From assembly GCA_003439945.1 (NCBI GenBank), contig QVRM01006422.1:186001-250000 (forward strand): a stretch of 64,000 nucleotides of DNA. Direction: 5' to 3'. Shown piece after piece: positions 11,594 to 22,936 of this stretch (the stretch's first letter is position 1; each line of letters starts with the position of its first letter). The position numbers and the translations under genes are program-made. This DNA comes from Dermanyssus gallinae (Eukaryota > Arthropoda > Arachnida > Mesostigmata > Dermanyssidae). A model generated the notes under the pieces. That model had not been told where the DNA came from, searched no databases, and saw nothing but the letters and a program-made list of their open reading frames with translations.

Positions 11594-12182
11594 GTAAGTA
11601 CAGGTTCAGAGAGCTAGAGCAGAGATTGTTTCCAAATTCTGCCGGGATCGAATGGTCTCGCCAATTGTATAGTGAGCATTATGGTGTTAATAGCGAAGCA
11701 TATCTTGGAGAACACTGATCTGTGTGCTAAAGGTGCAATTTAATCTTCTGTCGACGCCTGCGTATGATGAGGTGTGCGTGCTTGTGTTACTCTTGCTATG
11801 CCTAGCGACTATGTGACCAAAATGACGGGAGTCGATCCCGAATTCTGCACGGCAGGGAGAGCGCACCCAAATGCTGCAAATTGGCATGCTGTTGCTTGAT
11901 ATGCTGACTGGTCAAAAATAGTGTTTACATATGTGCACAAAACGACGCATTGTCGTTTTGGGCATCGCTGCAAATATCTGCTAAGTTAGATACTGATTCG
12001 GTATTGCTTCTCCAACATGATGTGAGATTGAAATACATTTAAGCTAGAAATAGGTTAGCAAAGAAATGGAAGAGGAAGAGCACAAAATGACGGCGATATA
12101 GTAACGACTGTGCGATCTGGTTTTGATGTTGTTATATTTGCAGCTGTTCCTTGGCAGGGAAACTGCTCAGACTACGAGCAAG

Positions 12183-14297
12183 ATGAATTCGATGCAAAGC
12201 TTAAAGATTAAGCTAAAAGAGCTCGATGACATCGAAAAGGAGGTGGCTGGAGCTCTTCATTCGGCTGGACTTGCCCTGCTGGAGCTCGGTAGGTGTATAT
12301 ATTTGACACCGCACATTTAATAGTCAACGTACAAGTACTGATATTTACAAAACTATATATATATTGTAGGCTGAATCGTCAAATCTGCCGTTGGAAATAG
12401 CCTTCAGTCGGATATTGCGCGATATATAACTGAGCTGAACAATGGAATGGGGTGACGTACACGTCTTGTTTAGTAGAGAAAGTGAAATTGCAGTTATTTA
12501 CTGTCGATGTAACTGGCCGGACATAGCTTTAGAAGATGTGCTTATGCGAGAGAACAAGCTGTTCATGGAGTTCCTGAACGAACTGCTCAGTAGGGGAGCA
12601 TCGTGTTCGGAAGAAAACTTTTCGTCTGAACTTTTGCTATTTTGCCTCGTAAACAAACACGCGCTTAATGAGTAGAATTTTGGTACCGCGTAAGTTTCGG
12701 CCAGATTAGTTCGATGGTCCGTTAATGCAACGTAATACAGATAGAAAGCCCAAGTGCGGTTTTGACTAACATGCAGGGCGGCTTGTGCATTAGCGAAACA
12801 GCTGCTAGAGCTTTCCGAGCGCTTCCGAGTAGCAGGTGTATATGAACGCGGCTAACATACCAGGCAAGCTCTAGCTAAAGACAAAGCGCGTCGGAGGAGG
12901 CTATTTGTTATGGCAATCGCATATATATGATTAGGCTAGTGTTTATCTTGCTCATAAATATACTTATTATATATTATATATATATATATATAATATATTA
13001 TCTATATTATAGGTCCCCAGGCGAGCACTGCGAGTGTGCAATCTCTTGTAATTGATTCATAAATCCTCACACTATTTTTTTTTTATCCTATATCTATATA
13101 TTATATTTATATCAGCCTTCAGTCTTTACCGTTGTTTATGCTGTCCATTATAGCTAAAGTAAATTCGTGGCTACTGCGACCGTAAACACCAGATATGCCC
13201 GTTTTTGGAGAATATTTGTACTGACAATGTGCTTTACAGGCAAGGAAAAACCGTCGTCAAAGCAAGTGGAATCAAATGCTACGAGTTTCCTAAAGACCCT
13301 ACAGGCCGTTGAAAATGGTCTATCGAAGCACATCATTTATTTGACCCAAGTTTCTACCGTCCAGCCGCATGAAGGAAGCAGCTATGCCGCTCAAAAGGTA
13401 AAATCGTGTTTTTATGCGGAGTAGGCTGTTTATACGTTTGTATATAATGTTTGAGTATATGAACTTGTTTGTAAAGTTAACGACTATTTTGGGACCATTA
13501 CATAATTGATCACGTGGTTTTCTATTTTCGATTGTGTTAATATTCTATTATTGTGATTGCCACTCGGTACGCAACTAAACGAAGTTTGGCTAAGCACTGA
13601 GATCCAGTACTAGTACTGTTTGCAAGTGATGAGTAGTACAATGATGTTGTTTCAACCGTTGCAGGTGTTTCATATGGCATTACATCGCCTGGAGCACGCA
13701 AGATCGAGAATGAACGAATTGGAGCGACTGAGACAGCAACACCTCCAGCAGGACGCCCAGTTCAACCCGCCGATGTCAGGACAACAGGGGCCGCAGGGTT
13801 CTATGGGAGGCGGCCCAACAGGTCAAAGCATGGGCTCGCAAGGCCAAATGGGGCAGGCAGCTATGGGTTCTGGACTAAGGCCTCCGGGCATGGGCATGCC
13901 GGGCGCAATGGGTGGTGGCATGCAACTTGGACAGGGATCAATGGGCGGACCCATGCAAGGTGGGCAGGGTACTATGAGACAAGGACAGATGAGTGGGCCA
14001 ATTGGTCAACAAGGACAAATGGGTCAAGGTCCAATGATGGGCCAGGCAGGACAGATGGGCGCAATAGGATCTGGTCAAATAGGTGGAATGGGGCAGCAGG
14101 GACCTATGGGACAGGGCGGACCCATAGGGGAGCAATTTGGCTCCCCTTTGATGGGAACAGCGCCCGGTCAGATGGGAATGCGAGCGCCCGGGCCTGGTAT
14201 GATGGGTCAACAAGGTGATATGGGAGGAATAAGAAGTCCTCAAATGGGGATGGGGCCTCAAATGGGCATGGGCGGTATTGGGGGGCAAGGACCATGA
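12183..14297 (+). CDS. MED11: Mediator complex subunit 11 with a long Gly/Met/Gln-rich tail
   Basis: MED11 is a Mediator head subunit that pairs with MED22 in a helical bundle and helps assemble the RNA polymerase II pre-initiation complex in the nucleus. There are three coding exons: 12183-12288, 13240-13397 and 13665-14297. Introns 12289-13239 and 13398-13664 start GTAGGT and GTAAAA and end TTTACAG and GTTGCAG. Joined, they give 298 codons. Diagnostic blocks are LDDIEKEVAGAL, LLELGKEK across the first junction, YLTQVSTVQPHEGSSYA in exon 2, and MALHRLEHARSRMNELE in exon 3, all collinear with animal MED11. The ATG at 12183 aligns with the usual start. The human protein is about 117 residues. 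Here residues from about 119 to 298 form a tail of GQMG/GMGG-type repeats with almost no charged residues. The core call is firm; the role of the tail is unknown. No paralogue is seen. Confidence 0.93.
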
Positions 14298-14371
14298 AAT
14301 TGCAAATTTCGCATTGTATAATGACATGTTCGACGTCGCATTGTTAAGCTAGTTTTTTAAACAAAATCTTT

Positions 14372-14377
14372 AATAAA
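14372..14377 (+). terminator. MED11 polyadenylation signal AATAAA
   Basis: A canonical AATAAA lies 75 bases after the MED11 stop codon, in an AT-rich 3' UTR and followed by GT-rich sequence, so the transcript should end around 14390-14410. Confidence 0.7.
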
Positions 14378-14409
14378 ACGCACGCAAGGTGCAAGTGCTC
14401 GAAAGTGAA

Positions 14410-16240
14410 ATTTTTGTTTATTCTCCTGCTACAATTTAGCGTGCGTTCGTTTTGAAGTTTATCTATATAGAAGAGAAGGCGCACTCCTCGACCTATGTCT
14501 TGTGATGCTAAATCTGTGTAACCTTCTTAAGTGATTACAGGAGAAAAGGCAGAAGAAGAGAAAAAATACTACAAAACGTTTCTGTCATTTTGTTAGTGCT
14601 GTCATATTTTGACAAAACTTTACGTTTACGGACGCAACAAGTTTAAGGAGTCAAAGATTATGACTATGGTTTGGTTCTTTCATTCATGTGGACTAGGTCG
14701 CCCCGTTTACTAATGAGCACAGTTCGTCAAATTGATTGCCAATTGGAAGTATGGCCATATCTGCAAAAGCATCATCCCTTTGGGATAACATATGGTCTTT
14801 CGCGCAGGGCACTGACCACATGCCTTCTTTAACAAGAAAACATAGTGTATAGCATATCTATGTAGTTTCTTACTGGACGAGTCTATGATGAACTAGGGCC
14901 TGTTGTTAACCTTGCTAACTCCATTCAAATTTATTGACTGAACTTCAGTGTTTTGTACAGCTGAACCTTTATATAAATTAGTTATTAAATGTATCACCAA
15001 GTTTTTTTATTAGTTATATTGCTTGCTTGGGTAATTGTCTTGGTGAACTTCTAGTTCTTTGTAATATGGTCTTAAATTCTAGGCGGTGACAAATCTTAGC
15101 TAGCGCACGTAATCTTTCAAATATCTAGGGTATTGCCTTACAGTATCAAACCAAGAAAATGCATTGTTCGACAACATTACATTGAGTCGTATTTTTTCTT
15201 GAACAAATTTGAGTTGCGGCTCAACGAAGGACTCGGCATTACAATGGCATTACATGCAATCTATGTGACGCATAGATTATAGGATATATGCGTCATGTAC
15301 ATGTATATATGCATCTGCAATGCATATATACATGCAAGTATATATATATATATATATATATATATGCAGGAACGGCTGGTTGAGTGTAAGTCTATGGCGT
15401 TTAAAATAAAGAACCTCAAACACGGTAAAAATAGAAACAACGTATTTAATAGGTAAGACTCTAATACAATGTTTGCTAAGCTTATATTTGCGGATTTCAG
15501 TGGCACTGCGAGTATGTAAGTACTTTCACTGAGGCATATTAGAGGAAAGAGGCATGTATTATTATATTCTAATGATCTGCTATATATTATCTTTATTATT
15601 ACACGTACTTATATATTTTTTTAATATGCTATGTCGACTGCATTTCGAATAGAGGTTCGAAGCGGAGTGTAAAAGCTTGCCGAAAAGTTTAGTAGAAGAA
15701 ATTTAAACCCTCCCGATGAATTGCCCGTGAACGGATAGTACTTTTTAGAAAAGACATTCTTTTACTGAACATGATTATTGTCCAACCTGTACTAAATATA
15801 CTTTTACTCGATCAAGCACTTAAATGCTCGCGTTTTACTCATTGTACTACGTTTGATGCAAATGTTTCTATTAAAGTAGGCTGTATTAATAATAAATAGA
15901 TTTCAACAAGGCACGTGAAAAAAAGTATAAATGTAAACAAAATTAAACATGCGGCTTGTGTGAATTGCAGTAAGAGTGCGCTCAAGTGTAAACAGTTGCA
16001 CATTTTCAAATAACTAGTCTTTATTAAAAATACACATACAATTTCAACTTAATTTTAGTAAAATTAACCGTTTTATCTGCCGTCAATGTTAAATTTGTTA
16101 AGGCGATTACTTTGTTTAGTTATAACTTATGATTTGAATTATTTATATATACAATTGATTAGCTAATGCTGTCCAAATAAACTATTATGTCTTGTGTTTG
16201 AAACAGTCTAGAAAGCACTCATACATACCTTTGTATAACA
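14410..16240. other. Intergenic, AT-rich, no recognisable gene
   Basis: No ORF with coding character. A (TA)n tract lies at about 15340-15365, flanked by near-palindromic TATATG/CATATA phrases. No transposon signature seen. Confidence 0.5.
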
Positions 16241-16249
16241 ATATTTAAA

Positions 16250-16830
16250 TTATTATTATTATTATTTTTATAACTTTGCTATGTTAGCACTTTGGAGTGA
16301 GCAGTTGTCTCCGAGCGAACGTGTGATCACGGGTTCTCTAAACCAGGGTTAGCCCAGTTCAACAACAGTGCCCCGAACAGACGCTGCATTTCCTCGTTGA
16401 ATATCAAGCGACACCCTCTGACGCAAGAATTCAGATGCTCTCGAGTCTCCTGTTGAAAGATTAAAGTTTCTACTTACATGCTGAATCAGCTTAAGCGTAA
16501 GGGGGCCGGCAGCTCTCATAGTCTCAAACGCCAACGGACAAAACTCGTGCGGATAATCCACACTGGAATATTTCTGCATTTGTTAGCCTCAGCTAACCTG
16601 GAAGCATGACCTGCTCGGTCCGCACATCGAAGGGACTAATGAGTCGGTTACAGTGGAATATTGCAGCTATCAGCAATCATTTTATTTAATTCAATGGTTA
16701 CAGGGTAATGTAAGTAACTAACTACACCAGGGCCTGTGAGGATTACACTTGCGTCCCAAACAAGCATGCTGCCACAATCAGAGGGCGTCAAACCAGGCCG
16801 TCAGGCCTCTTTCCATCATTCCTCGATAGA
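16250..16830 (-). pseudogene. 3' end of a non-LTR retrotransposon (LVWDAS / QRGNAAS family), (TAA)n tail
   Basis: On the minus strand a SMLVWDASV block (about 16780-16750) is followed, after a decayed stretch, by a 76-codon frame (16579-16349). That frame contains FCPLAFETM, AAGPLTLKLI, TGDSRASEFLRQRVS and IQRGNAASVRGT. I remember this order as the C-terminal end of RT-encoding ORFs in many animal genomes. After the stop a 3' UTR of about 80 bases ends in an (AAT)n run at 16250-16270, which would be the element tail. The RT domain itself is absent, so the copy is 5'-truncated. A sister fragment lies at 26960-27189. The biochemical role of this C-terminal region is not known to me. Confidence 0.6.
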
Positions 16831-17395
16831 CCCGGGGGCTCTAGAACACACGGGAAGCCGGCATATCGAAGTGCGCGACTAAAGGTGTCATTTAAAGCGG
16901 AGTGACGTGGTGCTCGTCGGCCTGCACTCAACGCGCATGACAGGCCATGATAGTGTGTCGAATCAAATGCGCGGGGAATCTAGCATTTGCTTTTTGAATT
17001 GCGTAACTAGTCTGTCGAAAGGAGAGGTTACTCTAGCCAACTAAGTAACGCAAACAATACGTCGTGTTGCATATCATTTCTATCAATATCAATCGGAATA
17101 GTTTATAGTATTCTAGATGAGGCGGCTATATCTAGTTCGAATGACAGTTTCTCCTTCGCCGCTCAAGCGTCAACAACACCACACACAACAGTTGCTACCA
17201 AACGGCACTATTAACGTTCAGACAACAACCGACGAAGTTGTTGTCACAGCTGGTTTCGTGAACAGGTGAGCGATTTGTTATATTATTCCTTACCATTTCT
17301 CGTGTCTTTCCATGCCTTATCTCGCGTTCTAGATTTATCTCCATCGAGGCTCACCTACGCCGCGCCGGAGATTATTTGATATCAGAACAAAATAC

Positions 17396-17830
17396 CTAGT
17401 AAAAAAAATTCTGAAGTGCTAGCTGTTTAAACATGCGGTAATCGGCGTGGGTTTGGTAATCGCTAACACTAGGCAATGTGAAACGCTCGCGTGGTAGGCA
17501 ACATCTACGAGCAACTCGTTTCACAAATCCATCCTTCGCGCTCTGCAAAAAGTCAACATTTCTTTTATCAAATGGCATCCTTACGTGACAGCAATAAGTC
17601 CACTTTGATACCACTAAGGTTTGATGCAGCTTTAAGTACACGTTATGATTCTGTTTAATGAAGGATCGCATTATGAGATTATACATTTGAGACGCGCCTT
17701 TAAGCAACCTCGGCCATGTGAGGTCTAAACTTAATTTAGTGGTCGAAAATTACCCCAAGGTCTTTGTAGAGTGAGACTTCAGGAATGGATTGGCCATTCA
17801 GCATATACTAAATAGTATATGGCATTGTCT
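17396..17830 (-). pseudogene. CR1-like retrotransposon fragment (post-RT region)
   Basis: A 103-codon frame with LVVSKWTYCCHV, SAKDGFVKRVARRC and a FKQL ending aligns by eye to the C-terminal part of the element at 52-699. Beyond the upstream end of that frame, decayed sequence up to about 17830 still matches the YKDLG region in other frames. Both ends are truncated and there is no intact RT. It is an older copy of the same or a closely related family. Confidence 0.75.
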
Positions 17831-17841
17831 TGATATATTTG

Positions 17842-17885
17842 GCTTGGATTGAAATATAAGAACATTATTTTATTTCAATCCAAGC
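17842..17885. repeat. Perfect 15-bp inverted repeat with a 14-base loop
   Basis: GCTTGGATTGAAATA at 17842-17856 is the exact reverse complement of 17871-17885. The loop is AT-rich. It lies just outside the CR1-like fragment. Confidence 0.9.
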
Positions 17886-17889
17886 TGAG

Positions 17890-18660
17890 TTAAAGCATAC
17901 CGTTACTCTGTTTTTACTTTTGGACATGTTCCTATGCTTTACATATATCGCACAAGTATACTGCGTTCATCTCGCCATCCCCCTTTTCGTATATCCTGTT
18001 CTGTTGCGCTGCCTTATATCAATTAGTTTCCTCATTCTCCCTGTCTTTTGCATGTCGCTGCGCACTGTCGCTGTAACTCTCTGGCAGTACCATCATATGT
18101 ACCAATCGGCCACAACTTGTTGCTTTCTCTGTCTACAGTAATTTGTTTCTATGCTACGCTCTTAAATCCTCTAGATCGAATTTGCACCGGTGGTCCGCTC
18201 ATTATTTTATTTGTATGCATTTCCTGCTTCTCTGTCAGTTTGCTCGAAGTTTCTAATCTTCACTTGCATGCATCATTTATTGTTCAGTAGCCATAGTCCT
18301 TATCGTGCTTTTATTTTTGTGTTTTGCGAGCTTATATACGCTTTTATTATTTTACAGATACAGTTCGAGGTAGCTTTAAATGCGTCGGTTATCTAGGCTC
18401 TTCTCTGTCGGATCACTGCTATAAAATCCATTAGAACGTTGGGTTTTTTGAAGTAATGCCGTAAGTTCCGAGATCTTTGCCAAATGCTCGGCTTTCTCTG
18501 ACTGAAATATGTAACCTGCAGTTCTTCTGCCCCACACAAATTCCATATATTCACACATTTAGTGTGGATATTACCTAAGTACAATGATTTGGCTCGGCGT
18601 CAGGAGCTCACAAATGCAGTTAAAAGGATTATATAAAACATATAGACATATACAATATAC
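17890..18660. other. Intergenic, no recognisable gene
   Basis: Pyrimidine-rich on the plus strand with several overlapping hydrophobic ORFs, which are what T-rich DNA gives by chance. No domain or splice pattern that I can support. Confidence 0.4.
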
Positions 18661-18664
18661 AAAG

Positions 18665-19018
18665 TTATGATGACATTAAACGGGCCAACTGATTTAGAGA
18701 CCCAATGTTCCTACAAACAAGACCGTGATATCTAGAGCATTCGGTATGACAATATTTACATCTGCAGTCAACATCGGGGTCGTGGAAGCCTTCTGCACTG
18801 CATAGGTGGTGGTGGTGGTAGCCGTGTACCAAAAAACGCACTATCACATGGCGATTCGGACGGTCGGGCCCTTTACACGCGTCGTCAGTCATTGCGGGTG
18901 TTATGAAGATATTAGGATCTATGTCGGCCAGTTTGTCCTCTTCTGCCCCATAACACGGTTTCGATTTCCGCTGAGGGGTCGTACGCAAGCGGTGTGATTG
19001 ACTTGGTCTAGAGAGCAG
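18665..19018 (-). CDS. Unrecognised Cys/His-rich ORF or exon
   Basis: The minus-strand frame is open from beyond 19018 to a TAA at 18665-18667 and has no ATG at its open end, so if real it would be an internal or last exon. A TCTCTAG acceptor-like site lies near 19010. The predicted peptide has an Asp/Ile-rich segment with DIDPNIFITPAMTDDA, a His run, then DVDCRCKYCHTEC and a final LVCRN. In total there are eight cysteines in the last 90 residues, spaced like a zinc-binding or disulphide-rich module. I do not recognise the family. Chance or a decayed transposon ORF remain possible. Confidence 0.25.
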   Translation of the reverse strand: MLSRPSQSHRLRTTPQRKSKPCYGAEEDKLADIDPNIFITPAMTDDACKGPDRPNRHVIVRFLVHGYHHHHLCSAEGFHDPDVDCRCKYCHTECSRYHGLVCRNIGSLNQLARLMSS

Positions 19019-19329
19019 GAATATTTGATATTCAATTAAAAAAAATGTTTTTTTATGGCTAAAGGGTTACTGTGAGTGCAATAGGGTACCTTCGGATTCA
19101 AGGATAAAAATATATTCAAACGATGCCTGTTCTCGCACCAACGGAGCCACCCAGGGCAGGAAAGGGGTATGGCCTTAAAAATACTGCGAAAAAGTTTTGT
19201 CTGTTGTACGACCTACAGCACCAACAAGTACGAACAGATTACAGATAAACCACCTGTAAAATCACCTGCGTGGGGAAAAATGGCTAGGCCAAATAATTAA
19301 AAAAACTCTTAACACGGGTTTGACCTAGC

Positions 19330-20705
19330 GCCGAGAGGTTGGACGGATGGTCATTACCAGGGTCTTCGGCGGCAATGGATCAAAGTGCCCCATCTGCCTG
19401 TTAGGCACTTTAGCCAAAGGCGCAGATGCCATCATGGAGAATCGGCTGAAGACCTTTGCAGAGGAAAATTAACTATTATCAACAATGCAGTTTGGATTCC
19501 GAAATCATAATTCTGTTTTGTCGGCCGTCCAAAAAATAAAGGCAAAAGCCAAATTTATCAAGGAGTCTACTCGGAAAACCAGGGGTTTGTTCCTAGTGGT
19601 GTTGCTGGATGTAAAAAAATGCGTTTAACAGTATCCTGTGGAAAGTGGTTCTCGAGACGCTCCCGCAAAGAAAGTCCCATTATATCTGGTACGATTGGTT
19701 TCCGATTACCTGAACAATAGACGGGTTGAGAACGGGCGCACCAAAGTGGAGATGATTGAATGCCGGAGTGCCCTGCGGCAGTCCGGCATTTAATTATTGG
19801 ACCTCTCCTCGGGAATCTGGCGTCCGATGACGTCCAGCATCTCCCACCGGGAGTGGAATTACTCGCGTACGCGGATGATCTGGCTGTGACAGTCAAGGCC
19901 AGGAAGGCGCAAAAGGCGGCTAATGACATTGTCCGTCTATTGCCCAACACGTACTCCGGGAGTTGTGGGTTAAGCCGCTGAGGACTGATAAGGAGTACGG
20001 GCAACCAGGAGCGCTCGTGAGAAACCTCATTTCGAACATCTGCCGATGAATGAATCTTCTCGGGGGTCGTCACACATACTACGTGACTTAGGTCCTCATG
20101 GGTTACGGCAATTTCTAGGTGTGTTTAAACCGGATGGGGAAGGATGATACAACGCAGCGCTTGTACTGTGACAAGGTGGACTCTCCGGAATATACGGTCT
20201 TGCGATGCGCCGCATGGGTTGAAACCAGACGAAGCATGCCCAGAAAGGACACGCTGGGAGAGCTAGTCACGTACATGCTCACGTCGTTCAAAAACAGGAA
20301 TGCGGCTGCAAAGCCCATTCAACGTATCATGAAAGCAAAATAAGAAGCAGGAAAAACGTAAATGGTGGAAAGCGTCCGAGAGTTGTTGCCACGGCGCGAC
20401 TCGACAACCAGGACCTATCAGTTTAAAACTTCCGTGTCTTCCCCGCCGTCTGTGTCTAGTTACTCTTCTGCGTTAAGGATCCCGCAGGTCGGGTCATCTT
20501 AAGCAAAATACATATATGTGGGCACTACTAGTGGGTATTGCCGTAATCTTTTGGTTCGACTCTTATCAGGCGCTAAGGACTTGTCTGCGAGACTTGCCGT
20601 TAGCTGGCTGAGTCCCACACTGTCTGAGCGTTAACATGTTAGGGGGCGTACCAACTCCGGTTATGCTTTCGCTCTGTCGTATGAAAATGTATTTTAAACC
20701 TTAAA
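19330..20705 (+). pseudogene. R1-clade non-LTR retrotransposon relic (RT to C-terminal zinc knuckle)
   Basis: Several frames together give the RT order of the R1 group: CPICLLGTLAKG (about 19385), QFGFRNHNSVLSAV (about 19490), VVLLDVK-NAFNS-LWKVVLETL (19590-19660, one-base shift at the A-run), SDYLNNRRV, a PCGSPAFNYW-like box, and LLAYADDLAV with YADD at 19868-19879. A 74-codon frame at 20119-20343 then carries the C-terminal Cys-His knuckle region (YCDKVDSPEYTVLRCAAW, in which the expected His is Tyr) and ends in TAA. The 3' UTR seems to run to an A-rich stretch near 20700. Stops and shifts throughout mean it is dead. R1 elements proper insert in 28S rDNA, and no rDNA is visible here. Confidence 0.75.
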
Positions 20706-20709
20706 CCTC

Positions 20710-22370
20710 CTAAAAAAAGGGTCCCCGGGGAGGACAATAGGATGCTGGTGAATTAGCTCCTTGCAGTAAAGGCCCTTCAAGACATGCCGGCAGGGTGGAC
20801 GGCACTTTTCAAGAACTCTGACGTCTTTTTTCCCACGCGACGGTATGCCTTATTTCTGTTTAAAAGGACAGGCTATCTAGCACTTGCAAATGTTGTGTTC
20901 CTAGGTCAGGCTATAACACCACTGTTACGGATTTTGGTAATTTCACTCTCACTCTGAAACAAGACTTTTCAGGCATGTTCCATTGCAAAAAATATTTACT
21001 ATAACGAGTTCTACAATTCTCTATATCGAGCTTCAACTCTTTTTGAAAAACCCTGTATGTGTACATAAGTGTAAATATGTGTGTACATTTGTATGAATTT
21101 AGACACTGAGACACTATATTTATCTATTGTATTTACGATAACTTAAGCATTGTAAAAGCGATGTTCCGTCGATAAACCAAATCTATTGTATTATTGTATT
21201 GTTTGTTACGGTACATCATAGTTCATGTAACGTAACAACGCTATACAACACGACGTCAGTAATAGCTGCAATATCGCAGAATAACGATGCCAAGCGATTG
21301 TTAGTATTGGTGTAGCTCTTTGTATGTTTTGTCTTTATGTCATGCTTTTATGTACGTTGCTGGATTGATGATAATGGCATATAATCAGAAGGGACTTAAA
21401 CTGTTCCCTAGGTAAAACTTGACGTCTGTTCCAGCCTAACACACTCTGTCACACCATCATCTCTATTCATAGAGTCCTCCAGTTATATGTCCAGTGGGAC
21501 TCTGAAATCATGTTCATCCTGACAGACAACGGGGGTTCCAATATCAATTATTTTGCTAAACTGAGTCGACACTACAATAACATCAAGTTGAAGCTGTCTT
21601 AAAATTAAAAGATTATACGGAGTAAAAATGCTGCGGCTTGCACAAAATCGATGCTATTTGTTTGGTTTCTTTGAAATTAAGTAGGGATTTAAACCGCAGC
21701 ACAGTGGCTGCAATACAACCTTGTACGTATATGTGTGGGCGTTACCGATCCGTTGACTTTCTACCCTACGAAGAAGATTGGCCGGTTGCTATTTGAGAAC
21801 GGATAATTGGGCAAACATATAATGTTTGACGAATGTTTTACTAGTTACTATCTGCGCGGCAGCTTATAAAACTCCGGTGTAATATGGAGTTGTTTAACAG
21901 GCTACAGAGGGATCTCAAATAATGTGTCGGTCGTCGTCCGGATTGAGGCTCTAACTTTGACATTTTAGATGTTCCACTGCGAGCACGTCACGTGTAGCCA
22001 ACTCATTCTCCGCGCTTACCAGTCGTATTTCACCTAGTATAGAGTGCACGTATCATATTTGTGTCGGTTTAGTATTTGGCTTCGCGAGCCTTGCTTGTTT
22101 TTGTGAAATTAATAACTGAAAATACTACATTGCTATAAAAATTGAGAACGTGCGCAAAGTGCCAGATCAATACTGCTTTAATAAAGTTCTGGTAGCTTTA
22201 CGCGTCTTATCTTGTACGATGTATTTAATTATTCTGTATTTGCTTACGTTGCTTGCTTTGAAGAGTTTGTCAGAACAGAAGTTAACTTTGATATTATCGT
22301 AAGATACAAGCCTGGTACTCTATACTAAGCACCCAGCGGTACCGATGCTCATTGAGAATAGATGATTAAC
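20710..22370. other. Intergenic; one possible transposon terminus, otherwise nothing
   Basis: At 21040-21052 the minus strand reads CAGGGTTTTTCAAAAAG, which resembles the outer end of some mariner-like terminal repeats, but I find no partner end or transposase. The rest is AT-rich without coding character. Confidence 0.35.
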
Positions 22371-22374
22371 CATA

Positions 22375-22553
22375 CCGCTGAGTGTCAGCGGCCATGCTGC
22401 CACAAGGACTGTTAGGGAAACCCTAGATATCTTAACATGTCCGGCCCTCAGTGCATTGAAGATATACCTCAGGTTAAGTTCCAAGCCCGTAGGGGACGGA
22501 GGATAGTCTAGAATTAAAAACAACCTCCTTAAAAATGTTTAATTCTATTCTAG
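22375..22553 (+). repeat. Dispersed repeat with terminal hairpin, copy 1
   Basis: It starts with a CCGCTGA/TCAGCGG stem around a GTG loop (22375-22391). Then come a GGGAAACCCTAGATATCT block, a GTCCGGCCCTCAGTGCATTG block and an AAGCCCGTAGGGGACGGAGG block. It ends TCTAGAATT followed by A-rich sequence. The same succession occurs at 62436-62636 (opposite strand) and, without the hairpin, at 59641-59765. It has no coding capacity. It looks like the 3' UTR of a retrotransposon or a non-autonomous derivative. Confidence 0.75.
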
Positions 22554-22580
22554 AATTAAGGTATATACTATAGCAAAGTA

Positions 22581-22780
22581 AAGTGCGTTGCAAAAAAAAT
22601 AGCAACTCCTTTTTTTGGTGATAATTTCGGCTTGATTTATTTGAATGGCTTGAAATTTTAAGGGCATGATGTACATGACAAACGAGTACGGTGTTAATTT
22701 CGTTGCAATCTCACAATCGGTTCATACAAAAAATAAAAAAGTGTGAAAAATTGTGTTGCTAAATATTAGCAACAATAACG
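22581..22780. repeat. Left terminal inverted repeat of the Tc3-like element
   Basis: Matches the reverse complement of 23599-23798 with a few substitutions and length changes in A/T runs. Confidence 0.85.
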
Positions 22781-22936
22781 CCTTACGGAGTATTCGATTC
22801 TTAGCAGGGATGTGTGACTTATTTGATGCTACATATTCTATTCTAGAAACAAGTTTTTCGTCCCTTCTTCTGAATCAAATCGTACCCTCGGCCTTTAATG
22901 TAGTTAATGGGCTATTGTAAACACGAAAGTGGAATA

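Noticed and set aside
11821..11880. tRNA-like B-box resemblance (GGGATCGACTCCC on the minus strand)
   Set aside because: It forms a small hairpin, but there is no A box at the right distance and no cloverleaf or acceptor pairing.
12442..12675. 77-codon ATG frame inside the first MED11 intron
   Set aside because: No splice sites join it to the MED11 exons, the adjoining exons fit perfectly without it, and it matches no part of MED11 or any family I know. Length is within chance for this composition.
21040..21060. CAGGGTTTTTCAAAAAG as a transposon terminus
   Set aside because: No matching inverted end or transposase within several kilobases, so a transposon cannot be delimited.
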